Assembly: GCA_022264855.1 (NCBI GenBank)
Contig: JABYQU010000066.1
Coordinates: 62,001 to 126,000, forward strand
Origin: Lenzites betulinus
Lineage: Eukaryota > Basidiomycota > Agaricomycetes > Polyporales > Polyporaceae
Reading direction: 5' to 3'
DNA: 64,000 bases
A program made the translations under genes and the position numbers. This document shows, piece by piece, positions 22,952 to 33,961 of this stretch. The notes below the pieces were generated by a model. The model was not told the DNA's origin. It saw only the letters and a program-made list of their open reading frames with translations, and did not search any database. Each line of letters opens with the position of its first letter. Positions within the stretch are counted from its first letter, which is position 1.

Positions 22952-23887
22952 GCAGAAATGGGGAAGAAATGGAGGACAAGACCAGATGGTGAGTACAAGA
23001 AGGGAGCTACCGGCACCAGCCAAGCCGCCCGTGGCGAAGGGTGGTGTTGTGGCGTGTTTGCGCGTGCCACTGAGCGCCCATTATGTGTCCATGTTAGGAT
23101 AGGCGCCGATTTTGTCTCTCAGTCACGCTCATCCAGGTTGGCCCGGGCGACCACGCGTCGGAGGTCTTGAAAGCACATGCAGAGCTCCAGCACGAGCGCA
23201 GTTTGGGTTCCGGATGTCTTCTCACCACAGACTTGACAAGTCATATGTTCACCGGATGGATGTCGACGCGGGTGCACGCAACCGGACGCCGTTCCTGAGA
23301 GTGCATTCAAAATGGACCCGCGTGCCTACCGCGTCTTCCGGATTTCCGTTTCCCGCTAAATACGGACAATGGTACGGTTAGGTACGTCTAGACCATTGCT
23401 ATGTTTATAGCCCGCACACGCTGAGGTCATTTGTAGCATGACTTGAGCCACCCAAGTAGCGAGAAACACACGCCGCGTTGTAACTTCTGTCATGCACCGA
23501 CGTCACATGGGCGACGTAAAGCCGAGCTCGATAACAGGCATGCTCAGAATGAGGAACGACATACCAAGCAACTCACTCTGTACATACTAGGGCCGCTCTC
23601 AGCTGGCACACCGGTCCCCTGCATGCTTGTGGTCTCGCAAAACCGGACATCGATCAGGCAACACACTTCCGTTCTCCTCTTTCGCCATACCCGCTGCCCC
23701 CGTAAAACATCCGAGGTTTCTGGGCTTCTGTGTCGTCACAAGGGTTTCATGAGCATCGGCCCTGCTATCTCCCTGCCCTCTTTCACCCGATGCTGAACAT
23801 TGATATAAACTCCTGGACGCGACGGTGGGTCTTGCAAGGTCCCCGCCTTCCCCACTTCATCTCCCCCTCCGTACACTCGAGAGAGAT
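22952..23887. other. Divergent intergenic region, THO2 and GH105 promoters
   Basis: A 936-base spacer with the start of THO2 on the left and the start of the secreted hydrolase on the right, so it should carry two promoters. Apart from the TATA-like element at 23804, I see no gene, repeat or clear operator. Confidence 0.5.
23804..23809 (+). promoter_or_regulatory. Candidate TATA box for the GH105-like gene
   Basis: A TATAAA hexamer about 80 nt before the start codon at 23888, followed by a pyrimidine-rich stretch. This position is usual for a regulated fungal gene, but a chance match cannot be excluded. Confidence 0.4.
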
Positions 23888-25348
23888 ATGGTCCATTACT
23901 TCTCACTCTCTGTCTTGCTCGGATGTGCCGTTGCATACGCGGCGCCGGCCTCCCAAGCCACGACGAGTATGAGCGAAGAAACCATCAAACTGGTCAAGCG
24001 CAATCTCCTTCAGATTGCCACCCACAGGTAAGTGCGAGGTCTGCCAGGAAATGTCTCGTCCTCTCACAAGGGCGTAGCTGGGAGATAGGCACCGCGTTAG
24101 AGGCTCTGACCGAGCTGGAGTGGCGTTCCCTGTCGGTGTTCGGAGGCTCCTTGCCCCCGCCCGTGCAGCTGCCCAAAGATGTGGGGGCGGATGTGATCAA
24201 TTGGGCCACACAGTAAGAACCCGCTGTCTGCTCACGCCGCATTGTACCTGATATCTCTCCAGGATTGTGAAGGCCAAACCCGACCCAAATGCTTTGCCGC
24301 TGATCGACGGTGACGGCGCTGTGGGTGATCCTGCCAGTGCGTATGGGACAGATGATCTGCATCCGCGTGCTCACACCCTTTCAGGCATCGGCGTTGCAGT
24401 CGAATTGACCAACTGGACCCGCACGGACCGCAATGACCACGAATTCTCGACAGCAGCCGGGCATCAACTGACGTATCTTCTGGACCATGCCCCGCGTACT
24501 GAGGACGGTGCAATCTCGCACCGAGCGGACCAGGTCCAGCTTTGGTAGGTTCCCTTCTGCGGGAGCGCGTAAATCCCGGACTGACTGAGATTGGGAACAG
24601 GGCCGATTTTGTCTACATGGCTCCCCCATATATCGCCTACTATGGCGCGCTCAAAGGAGGCAGCGGAGGCCTGAGCTTGCTCAAGATTGCGTATCAGCAA
24701 TGTAAGCTGTACCGCCAATATCTTCGGGACCCCAGCGGGCTGTGGAAGCACATCGTCCTGGGAAACGGGCAGGACCTTCATCACTGGGGCACGGGTACGT
24801 CGGAATGTTCCTTGATCGGTCATACCTCCTGACAGTGCCCACAGGCAATGCATGGGCGGCTGCGGGGATGCTGCGAGTCCTGGAAACCATTCGCCACTCC
24901 AAGCTAGCCTCATCGATGAAGAGTGAGCAAGCCGACCTGAAGTCCTGGATCAACGAGATTGTCAGCGCGGCGTGGCAGCACCAGGTATGACAAGCCTCGG
25001 GCTTTCGTACGGGAAATGACTCATGCAGTGCTGCTATAGCACACGAACGGCACGCTCTTCAACTTCATTGACGAGAGCGACTCGTTTGCCGACTCGTCGT
25101 CCACGGCGCTCCTGGCCTCGGTGACGTACCGGATGGCCGCGTTGACGGGTGACAGCAGCCAGCTCGCCGCTGCGGACAAGGCGTACAACCTCATCAAGTC
25201 TAGCGTGACCTCGAGTGGATGGTTGCGCAACACGGTTGATCCCCTGACGTTCAACACAGCGTCCGCGGCGAACGGCCACAGCCCCGAAGGACAGGCCTTT
25301 GTGCTGCTTCTGCATTCAGCTTATCGGGATTACCATGCATCAGCATGA
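23888..25348 (+). CDS. Secreted glycoside hydrolase, GH105/GH88-like (unsaturated rhamnogalacturonyl hydrolase type)
   Basis: Seven exons (23888-24027, 24078-24212, 24263-24336, 24385-24544, 24601-24794, 24845-24984, 25040-25348) give 383 residues. The N-terminus MVHYFSLSVLLGCAVAYA is a signal peptide, so the enzyme should be exported. The body matches the six-hairpin alpha/alpha-barrel family: SWEIGTALEALTELEW, HRADQVQLWADFVYMAPPYI, LWKHIVLGNGQDLHHWGTGNAWAAAGMLRVL, and later DSFADSSSTALLASVTYRM. GH105 enzymes hydrolyse the unsaturated galacturonyl residue left on pectin fragments after lyase cleavage; GH88 acts on unsaturated glucuronyl substrates. The YMAPP segment supports the GH105/88 fold, but the exact substrate cannot be set from sequence. 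Intron 24337-24384 keeps the conserved segment ASIGVAVELTNWT. No other pectin gene lies nearby. Confidence 0.8.
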
Positions 25349-25807
25349 TGGGATGTAGCGGGCCAAGCACGAACATGATCATCAGCATTCACTACTTCTG
25401 TTCCCATCCCAGTTCTGCATCATGTAACTGCTCGCGTTATTAGAGTGCGTGTACGGGCGTCCGGCATGTCTGGATGGGGATCGCTGCGGGAGCGTCTAGA
25501 GTCTGGGGTAGCTGGACAGGCCAATTTGACGATGACCAACGCATTACGAATGCTGCGAGGGGCAGCAGCGCGAGCCTGACAGTGCGAGTGGATGATGTGT
25601 GCGGGCGGCGTTCGCACGGAAGACGCGATGAAGGGACGGCTGAGTCAGCGGCCGGGGTGGGCCGGGGAGGGCGGCGGCGGCTTGTTGGGGAAGCCGAGCG
25701 AGTACTTCTTATGCGCGCGCGTTGGGGAGAGGCGCCGGCTGCCCTTGCTCACAACGGTCTCCCCGCGTCCTGGAGTGCCTCTACGGCCGTCCTGCTCGTA
25801 GAGCACG
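25349..25807. other. Intergenic, GH105 3' end to small-protein gene
   Basis: A 459-base region holding the hydrolase 3' UTR and the presumed promoter of the next gene. No further gene or repeat is supported. Confidence 0.45.
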
Positions 25808-26268
25808 ATGTCTCCCCTCGTCCTCCTCTCCTTCCTCGCGTCGCTCCTCCTATCCTTCCTCTGCTTCCCCTCTGTCTGGTCATCCATCACCGGCGGAGAT
25901 GACTTTTTCGATGCACACGAAGCCGGCCTCGCGCTCGTCGCGTCTCGTGAGTCCTCCTCCTCGCCCCTCCGCACGGACCGCCTGACGTCCCCCCTCCGCG
26001 TAGGCACACCCTTCCGCGAGAGCGGCCCGCCAGCGTGCATGGCGAAGCTCATCATGCTACGGCATAAGGTCAGCCCCACCCGCAGTCCAAGTGACGCACG
26101 GCTCAGACGCCGTCCTCCGCGCAGATTCAACAGGACAACACGAAACGGCGAAATAACACCAGCCAAGCCCGTCGAGTCGCACGGACGTACAGTGTCTCGC
26201 CCGCACGCTCCTCGCGCAACGTCCCCTGGGTGCGCTTCGGACGCGGGCACGGAAAGCAAAATTATTGA
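25808..26268 (+). CDS. Small unknown protein with signal-like N-terminus
   Basis: Three exons (25808-25946, 26004-26068, 26125-26268) join in consistent phase to give 115 residues. The N-terminus MSPLVLLSFLASLLLSFLCF is strongly hydrophobic and could be a signal peptide or membrane anchor. A middle segment FRESGPPACMAKLIMLRHK is followed by a very basic tail (KRRNN, ARRVAR, ending FGRGHGKQNY). I do not recognise the family. Support comes from three ordered exons, good donors (GTGAGT, GTCAGC) and acceptors (GTAG, GCAG), and a uniform frame. The position between a secreted hydrolase and MRC1 gives no functional hint. The alternative is a fortuitous frame, though the splice pattern makes that less likely. 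Confidence 0.5.
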
Positions 26269-26691
26269 CTGCCACTGTATACCACACTACTACTACTCCC
26301 CGCCGCTGCTGCTAGAGACATTTTTGTATACCCGGAGTTCATAATACCTGTTGTTGGCTGTTGTTGCCCACCAATCTCATCCGCGCGAAACCTCTTTCTC
26401 CAACCTCTTCGTTCGTGTGCGCTGTCTAGGCTGTCTGCACAACTCCCCCACGTCCGAGGTGGCGAGCGCTGTTTCCAAGGCGCCCATGTTTTAAACCTCC
26501 CAATCCGGACTCATAAACAGCGTCCGGTTGTCCCTGGTTGCACTCCCAGATGAAACCACATATTTATAGCGAGACGCGAACCTATAGAACATGTGCACTC
26601 CCATACAGCGGCATACAAAAATACATATCGACACATAGAGCTGGCAGGGTCCGTGAGCCAAAACGCCAAAAACCCTCCCGCGGCGGCACGC
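26269..26691. other. Convergent intergenic region before MRC1 3' end
   Basis: A 423-base spacer, AT-richer than neighbouring exons, with the 3' UTRs of the small-protein gene and of MRC1. Nothing else is supported. Confidence 0.45.
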
Positions 26692-29600
26692 CTAATTGGC
26701 AAACTTGCTCCGTCTGCTCGACACGGCCGACAGCACACTGGGCGCCTTGGCGAGCTTCGCGTTCGACTTCGCGTTCCTAGAAGCCGTCGCCGCGCGCGTT
26801 CCCCTAAAGGACCCATCCCGGCTGCCCGCGGCGCCAGCCTGCGCCTTGGGCTTTCCGTGACCGGTAACGGCCGCGGACCCGCCGTTGTTGCGCCCGATAA
26901 CGGCGCCCGCGCGCGAGGACGCCTTCTCTACCTTCCCCCAGGTCGCCAGCCGCACGCGATCGCGCTCCTGCATGGACTCGGTCCTCTTCACCGGCTATTT
27001 GTCTCATCAGCAAGTGTACAAGCCAGCGGAGATGTCGCGATGTCTCACCTCCTCGCCGTTCACATTCGCGCCGGGACGCCTAGCGGCCTCTTCCCGGCGG
27101 TCGAGAGGAACCTCTCGCACGCGCGTGTCGGCGTCCATCTCGTCCTCCGAGCTGTCGTTCCGCTCCAGCCAAGACACATCGTCAGGATTGAACGCCCGTA
27201 TGTCCTATCAGTCGGTAGGAATCAGCAGGAGTAAAACATGAAGACACTCAAAGCGAGACTCACTCCTTGCCTGGCGATCTTGAGCAACTCGGCGCGCACT
27301 GTGGCATGCGAGACCTGTTCCCGTTCCTCCGGCTCCTCGGGCTCCTGCACATCGGTCTCCATATGGTCTTGGTCTTGGTTCAGGTAGGCAAATTCGTTGT
27401 CGTCATCCATCATATTGGCGTTGGACTCGACAGCAAAGGGCTGGGTCTCCTTGTTCTTGGCTGGAGATATGTCAGATAATATCACGAGCAGGTATATCCC
27501 AGAACACATACCAAGGGCAGCAAGGTTGTCGGCCAGGCGAGCCTTCTTCAGAGGCCGAGGCCGCCTCCCACCGTCGTCGTCGTCCTCGGAGTCGCTGCCG
27601 TCGAAGCCAACGCCATGATCCTTGCGCTTGATACGGAGCACACCCGTGACAGCGTCCTTGGCGATCTTCTCGTCCAACTTGTCGTCCTGCTCGAGGTGCT
27701 CCCTAAGCTTCTCCATGACCAATTGCTCGGCAAGGGTTGCGTCGTCCATCTCCTTGTCGTCCACAAGGCCGGGGAGCGGCTGGTCCTGCGCATCGTCATC
27801 TTCCTCTTCCTCATCGTCGTCCTGCTTCATCCCCCCGAAGCCGATCGCGGCATCCTCATCCGACTCCTCCGCCTCACCCTGGACATAGGCTGACTTGACG
27901 AATTTCTTCGTCTTCGGCGGAGTGCGCCGCTTTCCCAGGATGTCAAAGGCGTTCCTCGGTCTCGACGGGCTGCCAGATGGAAGAAGCGCTGGTGAAGGGG
28001 ACGTGTTGCGCTTCCGCAACCGGCGGCGGGGTACGTTGTCGTCATCATCATCATCGGGACCCTGGGCAAACAAGGGCGCCAGCGGCTTCCTCAAGGATGC
28101 AAGCAGGCTCGCTGGCGAAGAAAGACGCATGCTCCCCATAGGCTGGCTGGGGGTCATCATAGTCAATGGCGTCCTGAGCTCCGGCCGGGTCTGTGTCAAG
28201 AACCTGTGGTGAAGCAGTTTGAACATTTGTTCAGGTTTTTAAATTGAAACACTCCTCACCCGTTCTCGTCCTCGAACAGCTCCCGTGAGGATTCGATACG
28301 CGACAATTCCTCCTGTTCCTGGACGGCGAGCTCCTGCTCCTTCTCAAAGATCTGGTCGGCCTTCTCGGCGAGACTCTGATCCACCTCGAGCGCGGGCTGC
28401 AGCCCGGTATCGAGAGTCAGGGAAATGTCATCGTCTCGCTGTGCAGCCTTCAGCTTCTCAAACCCGCCGCCCTTGACGCACCATCAGCGCACTGAATCAT
28501 AAAAACGAGTCAGAGAGCACTTACTCCCTCCTGGGTGAAGAATTGCGAGAAGCCGCCCCCACCAATCGGCAGAGCCTCTTCGAGGGGCAACGCGTCAGGC
28601 GAAGTCGCTCGTTCCTTACCCTTCGCGCTCATCGCAAAGGCAGCCTGCAGGCCGCTGCCGCTGCCCAGATCCAGCGTCAAGGAGTCCTCCCGCGCCTCCC
28701 GCGTAACAGCAGGAGTCGAGCGGCTTAATATCAGCGGACCAGGGCTGAAGAACGCGTCTTCGTCGTCGTCAGCCGCCGGGAGTTCCCTCAGTGGCGAGCG
28801 CATCTCCTCGGGGACACTCATCCCCGCGCCGGGTGATGCTGCAATCTCTTCTGCGAAGAGCGAACCAAAACCGCGCGCGGAGAGGAGCGAGCGCCCCGGA
28901 GACTGCATCGCAATGACCGTGTTCTCCTTGTCTTCTCCGCGGTCGAAGCTTAGACGGACGTCGTTCTCCTTGTCTGTGCCGTCCTCGGTTACCTCACCTG
29001 AGGAAGACACGGAACCGCGATGCGCGAGCGAGCGGTCAGCGGCGGATGCTCCAGCAGGTACCGGAGAAGGGTTGTCCTGTGTTAGAGGCTGGTTCTCCAT
29101 GTCCTCGTCGTCCGACACGACTGCTTTGACGGCCCTACGCCCGAGGGGAGCCCGTGCTCGCGGCACCAGGAATGGGTTGACCCCCTCCTCTTCGTCGTCG
29201 GCTTGCTCACCAGGGTCGCCCGGGGACGAACTCGGCAGGGCATTCTCGTCGTTCTCAGCGTCCGAAGCTTGGTCTGCGGCGTCGTCTGGGTTGTACTCCT
29301 CATCGCTCCCACTGTCCTCTACCATCACGACATCGTCGCGATCCAGAGCTGACCGACGCTTCTCCACGATGTCCTGGAGGATGGCCTGTGCGCTCTGAGG
29401 TTGAGCATGCGCCTCCGGACGCTCCTTGATCCTGCCGCCTCGGCGCTTCCACTCCTCTTCCTTCTCGTGGATGGTCCTGATTTTCGCCTTGTCGTCTTGT
29501 TTCAGAAGTATCTGGTTCAGAGTCGAGATGTCCATCTGAACCGGCTTGTCTGTTCCCTTCGACTTCGCGGTTCGGAAGGTCGGCTGGGCGACGGTCTCCA

Positions 29601-31144
29601 GGACCTGGCGCGCCTCTTCATCATCCATGGCCAGAAACGCGGCTGATTCGCGGCGCTGGCCAGCGCGAGCAAGGGTCAGTTGCGTCTTGCGGCCCCGAGA
29701 CGGGAGCACGCCCTTCGCAGTCAAACCTCGCCGGGTCTGCGCCTCGTCGTGGGCAACGTTCCGTGGGCCGTCCTCGATAATCAGATCGTCGTCCGAGTCT
29801 TCTGCCGGGATTGATGCACGCCGTGCCATGGCGAGTGCTTTCATCTCCTCCAGTTGCTTCCGCTTCGGTTCTTCAAACAACTTCGACCCGTCAGGGAGGT
29901 CCAAGCTGCTGTCGGACTCATCCGCGGATTGGGCCTTCGGCTCAAGTAGACCATTTGAAACGAATTCGCGCTGGGTTGTTGCTTTGGAAGACGAGGCAAT
30001 CGGCCTGGACTCGTCATCATCTGCCATAGGAGAGGAGAAGGGTTGTATGGGATCCGACGTTAGAGGAATTGGCGGTGTACGCGAACGTGACCTTGATCGC
30101 GCGGCGGTCTGCATGTGAACCCTACGACCATCGTCAGCTTCCGTCTCTACTACGTTGACTGTCGTACGAGCAACTTACAGGTGGAAAAGATTCGACAAGG
30201 GCATGATCTTGGATTGCACCGGCGCAATTGAAACCTGTTGCTGCGCCACTATCCGTGCTGTCGCCTTCTGCGTCTCCACGCGTTCTTTCTTGGTTGGAGC
30301 CTGGCAATGGCCACCATTAGGGACCGTATCACTACTGGGGATACTCCCTTACCTTCACCCGCTTCTCAACGGTCGGCGCCTTGCCCTTCCGTGGCGGCTT
30401 AGCCATGGAGGAGTTCGAACTCGACCTTAAATGGTCTACACTTTCGAAGGGAAGGGGGTTGGCATCTCGCTGCTTCCCCTTCCCCTTCCTGGGCGGCATG
30501 TCAACGGATGTAGGGGGTGTGGGAGATGACCGGGTTTCTGGGGTATTGATTGGGTGCCGCGGGGATGTCAGAGGAGTGGATGGGCGAACTTCCACGTCCG
30601 ACTCTGGTTCTGAAGGAGGTGCAGCTGCGAGTCTCCTGGGTGCACGAGTGTGAATGACAAGGGACGAGGACTGGGCAGAAGAGGTCAGGGAATCCAATGT
30701 GCCACTGAACGCCTCCTTGGCTAGATCAGCGGGAGACGCTGGGCGGGTGGGCACGCTCGCTTTGCCCTTCACTAGTTCAGCGAGGAGCATCTGCGCGTCA
30801 GGGTCCTCTGCAGAGTCGTGTATGCCGCGATCTATCTCGTCCATCTTGTCCTGCCATGCAAAGCGAAATTTAGAAGGGCCTCCTTCTACTCCGTTGTCGT
30901 TGTCGTCACTAGCGTCTGCATCTGGCGCGTGTGCGCTTTCATAGGACGCGTTCGACGCGTCGAAATCGTCAGAGCTTGGTGGGAGATCATGATCCAAGAC
31001 GAGAGAGGTCGAAGAGTTGGGGTCCTCGCGTGAATCTAGGCTGGTGTTCCCCACGTCGAAGGAGAGATCATGCTCAGAAGTGTTCCGTCGTCGACCATAT
31101 GTGCGCTGTGCGCGCCGGAGGACTGGAGAGGGAGACCGCGACAT
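26692..31144 (-). CDS. MRC1: MRC1/claspin, DNA replication checkpoint mediator
   Basis: Mediator at the replication fork that links stalled forks to the checkpoint kinase and supports fork speed with TOF1-CSM3. Eight exons fit: 31144-30353, 30300-30179, 30121-28525, 28471-28260, 28203-27512, 27460-27264, 27204-27049 and 26994-26692, giving 1,356 residues. The family hallmark is in the fifth exon: KKFVKSAYVQGEAEESDEDA, then acidic stretches, then PLPGLVDDKEMDDATLAEQL and VMEKLREHLEQDDKLDEK. Also typical are the coiled segment ADQIFEKEQELAVQEQEE and the very acidic, serine-rich, disordered remainder. The start ATG at 31144 opens MSRSPSPVLRRAQRTYGRR. The protein is nuclear. The C-terminus is basic (SSRRSKFAN). 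The intron ending at 28472 uses an AAG acceptor. Confidence 0.92.
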
Positions 31145-31839
31145 GCCGCGTGCCGTCAATGGCAAAGAGAGGATGTGGTGAGGTGTCGCAGGAGAAAGGA
31201 GGAGAGGAGGGTGGGACGGGCTCGGTCGATGGTGGACGCGGGCTCAACAACCTTTCCCGCGGCACTCACTCCCAGCACTCTCCCAGCGCCTGCTCACGTG
31301 ACGAGAATGTGACGAGCGGCACCTCGAATTGCATGTGCGCACGCGGCGATCATGAGGACTTTCAGCAAGTCTACATGAGGGTGCACGCGATATTATAATT
31401 ACGCGGAAATACTCCTCTGCTCAAACCCCTCCAATATTAGTATGCACCAGCAGCTCTTGAACAGGCTTACAACAGTATAAGTATGTAGAATCCATTATTG
31501 ATATAGATGGATTTTGGGTTATTTCACACTACGCATGCAATATAACTGGCTTCTCAACTCGTAGGAATATCTCCAGACTCCCCCCTAGAACAACCAAATT
31601 TCCTGCAATACATGAGGAGTACAAGTTCGGCCGTTCGCAGAGATCTTGAATAAGATCTACATCCCGATCTACGTCCCGATGCAATCTGATAGGCGCCGGC
31701 TGTCGCGGAGTTAGGCGGGCCGACCACGTCTTCCCTTATGTGGATGTACTGTACAGTTGCATCAGCCACCGCCATCGCCGCGCTCAGAAAGAGTGGAGGA
31801 TACTCTAGACGACATCGACGCCCTCAAGACCCCCTCAAA
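31145..31839. other. Divergent promoter region, MRC1 and uL3
   Basis: A 695-base region between two head-to-head genes, one a checkpoint gene and one a highly expressed ribosomal-protein gene. The middle (about 31390-31560) is AT-rich. No third gene or repeat is supported. Confidence 0.55.
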
Positions 31840-33331
31840 ATGAGGTACGTTATGATCGCATGTCCTGTGGACCATTTCTGACTGAATCCTGCAGTCACCG
31901 TAAGGTCTGTAGAGACTAGGCTGGTCGGAATTGGTGGAAAACTGACTCGGATGATACTAGTACGAAGCCCCCCGTCACGGTTCGCTTGGTTTCCTGCCCC
32001 GCAAGCGTGCTGCGCGCCACCGCGGAAAGGTCAAGGCGTTCCCCAAGGTGCGTGGAGAGATGTGCGGGTGACAGGCACATATATTGAGGTTTATGGGCGA
32101 CCTAGGATGACCCCAAGAAGCCTGTCCATTTGACGGCCATCATGGGCTACAAGGCTGGCATGACCCACGTCGTCCGTGACCTTGACCGCCCGGGCTCCAG
32201 TAAGTGTTTCATTGTTTTTTTTTGCTCCGACATATGCAAACTGCGCTACAGAGATGCACAAACGCGAGGTTGTGGAGGCAGTTACGATCGTGGAGACCCC
32301 CCCACTTATCGTTGTCGGTGTCGTTGGCTACGTCGAGACTCCCCGTGGTCTTCGCACTCTCACCACCGTCTGGGCGTCCCACTTGTCTGACGAGCTCAAG
32401 CGTCGCTTCTACAAGAACTGGTACCGCTCCAAGAAGAAGGCCTTCACCCGCTACGCCAAGAAGCACGCAGAGGATGGCGGCAAGTCCATCGCCCGTGAGC
32501 TCGAGCGCATCCGCAAGTACTGCACGGTCGTCCGTGTCCTTGCGCACACTCAGATCCGCAAAACCGGCCTCACCCAGAAGAAGGCGCACCTCATGGAGAT
32601 CCAGGTCAACGGTGGTTCTATCCCGGACAAGGTCGAGTTCGCCCAGGGTCTCTTCGAGAAGCCCGTGGAAGTCAGCTCGGTCTTCGAGCAGGATGAGGTC
32701 GTGGATATCATCGCGGTGACGAAGGGTCACGGTTTCGAGGGTGTCACGCACCGTTGGGGCACCAAGAAGCTTCCTCGCAAGACGCACAAGGGTCTCCGCA
32801 AGGTCGCTTGTATCGGTGCATGGCATCCTTCGAAGGTCATGTTCTCCGTTGCCCGTGCCGGTCAAAGTATGTGCACCGTCATATTCTCACTCATTCACAC
32901 CTCTTACAAAACCAAACAGACGGTTACCATCACCGTACGGAGCTCAACAAGAAGATCTACCGCATTGGTAGCGGCGAGGACGACGCCAACGCCTCCACCG
33001 AGCACGACATCACCAAGAAGGCCATTACGCCCATGGGTGGCTTCCCCCACTACGGTATCGTCAAGAACGACTACCTGATGCTGAAGGGCTCCATCCCCGG
33101 AACGAAGAAGCGTGTTGTGACCATCCGCAAGTCCCTGATGGTGCACACGTCTCGTCGGGATCTGGAGAAGGTTCAGCTCAAGTTCATCGACACTTCGTCG
33201 AAGTTCGGTGTAAGTAACAAGTTGTTGCTCTGTTTGTGCGGTCGCTTACATCTTTTGTTTCACAGCACGGCGCGTTCCAGACATTCGAGGAAAAGGCTGC
33301 GTTCCTTGGAACGCTCAAGGCCCGGGCTTGA
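31840..33331 (+). CDS. RPL3: 60S ribosomal protein L3 (uL3)
   Basis: Large-subunit ribosomal protein next to the peptidyl-transferase centre. Seven coding exons, 31840-31844, 31895-31904, 31961-32047, 32106-32199, 32252-32866, 32920-33209 and 33266-33331, give 388 residues, the normal size. Sequence is near-invariant: [58 protein letters not shown] region (here [20 protein letters not shown]), [20 protein letters not shown] with the histidine that is modified in yeast, and [20 protein letters not shown] at the end. The first two coding exons are only 5 and 10 nt; the AG|T junction is needed to make the serine codon of MSHRK. Expected to be strongly expressed; codon use is C-ending and biased. 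Confidence 0.98.
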
Positions 33332-33961
33332 GTATCGCTGTCTTCTTCCATACCTGCCACGCTTTTACCGTTATGCTAGTACTATGCTCTGTATTGCCCC
33401 ATGACATGACGCCCGAAGCATATCGGTTGTACATCATCTACCGTCAGTGTGTGAACCTCGATCCCGCAGAGCGTATGCGTTCTTCATAGCCTATCGCAGT
33501 ACTCAAGTGCCCATACGTAAACAGCTTCCAGCAGTGACTGAGCGAGATCTTCGTCCCCGAGTCTATGTATGCTACCGCTCGAGCGCCTCTTGGACTCACC
33601 GCGTACGGTAAGCCAATCGGGACGCGATAATTGAGAGAGGCGCCCGCGACCACTATGCGAAAAAGTGAGCGACGTTGGCCGGCTTTCGTCTCTACCACCG
33701 CGTCCCTCAGGCCTCACGCGCCCTCCTCCGTTCAGACACGCTGTCTGATATCTTTGCGGCGCAGGACCGGTTAGGCTTATTGTATTGTCGAGCGTCTGTC
33801 TGCTGACACAGGACTTGCAGGTGTACGGCAACAGCACGCTGGCGCGTCACCGCGTCCACTCACTAGGTGGTGCTGCTTTGTCGCGTCGCGGTAAGTTCTT
33901 CCTCGCCCACAGCGTGTGATTACGTCTGAACATATCTATAGGATGACTGCTCATTGCATTG
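33332..33961. other. Intergenic, uL3 3' end to PPR gene
   Basis: A 630-base region with the uL3 3' UTR and the PPR promoter and 5' UTR. A GTAAGT donor near 33891 and a CTATAG acceptor near 33940 suggest an intron in the 5' UTR of the PPR gene. No other gene is supported. Confidence 0.45.

Noticed and set aside
26220..26268. RFamide-like end (FGRG) in the small unknown protein, suggesting an amidated peptide hormone
   Set aside because: A four-residue match is expected by chance in a basic tail; fungi generally lack the amidation pathway, and only one copy is present.
28535..29398. Plus-strand open frame (287 codons) opposite MRC1
   Set aside because: Ser-rich translation that mirrors the acidic, serine-rich MRC1 codons on the other strand; no start context or splice pattern supports it.
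15555..31144. A repair or RNA-processing gene cluster formed by THO2 and MRC1
   Set aside because: The genes are separated by unrelated hydrolase and unknown genes, have separate promoters, and belong to widely conserved housekeeping families. There is no evidence of co-regulation in the sequence.
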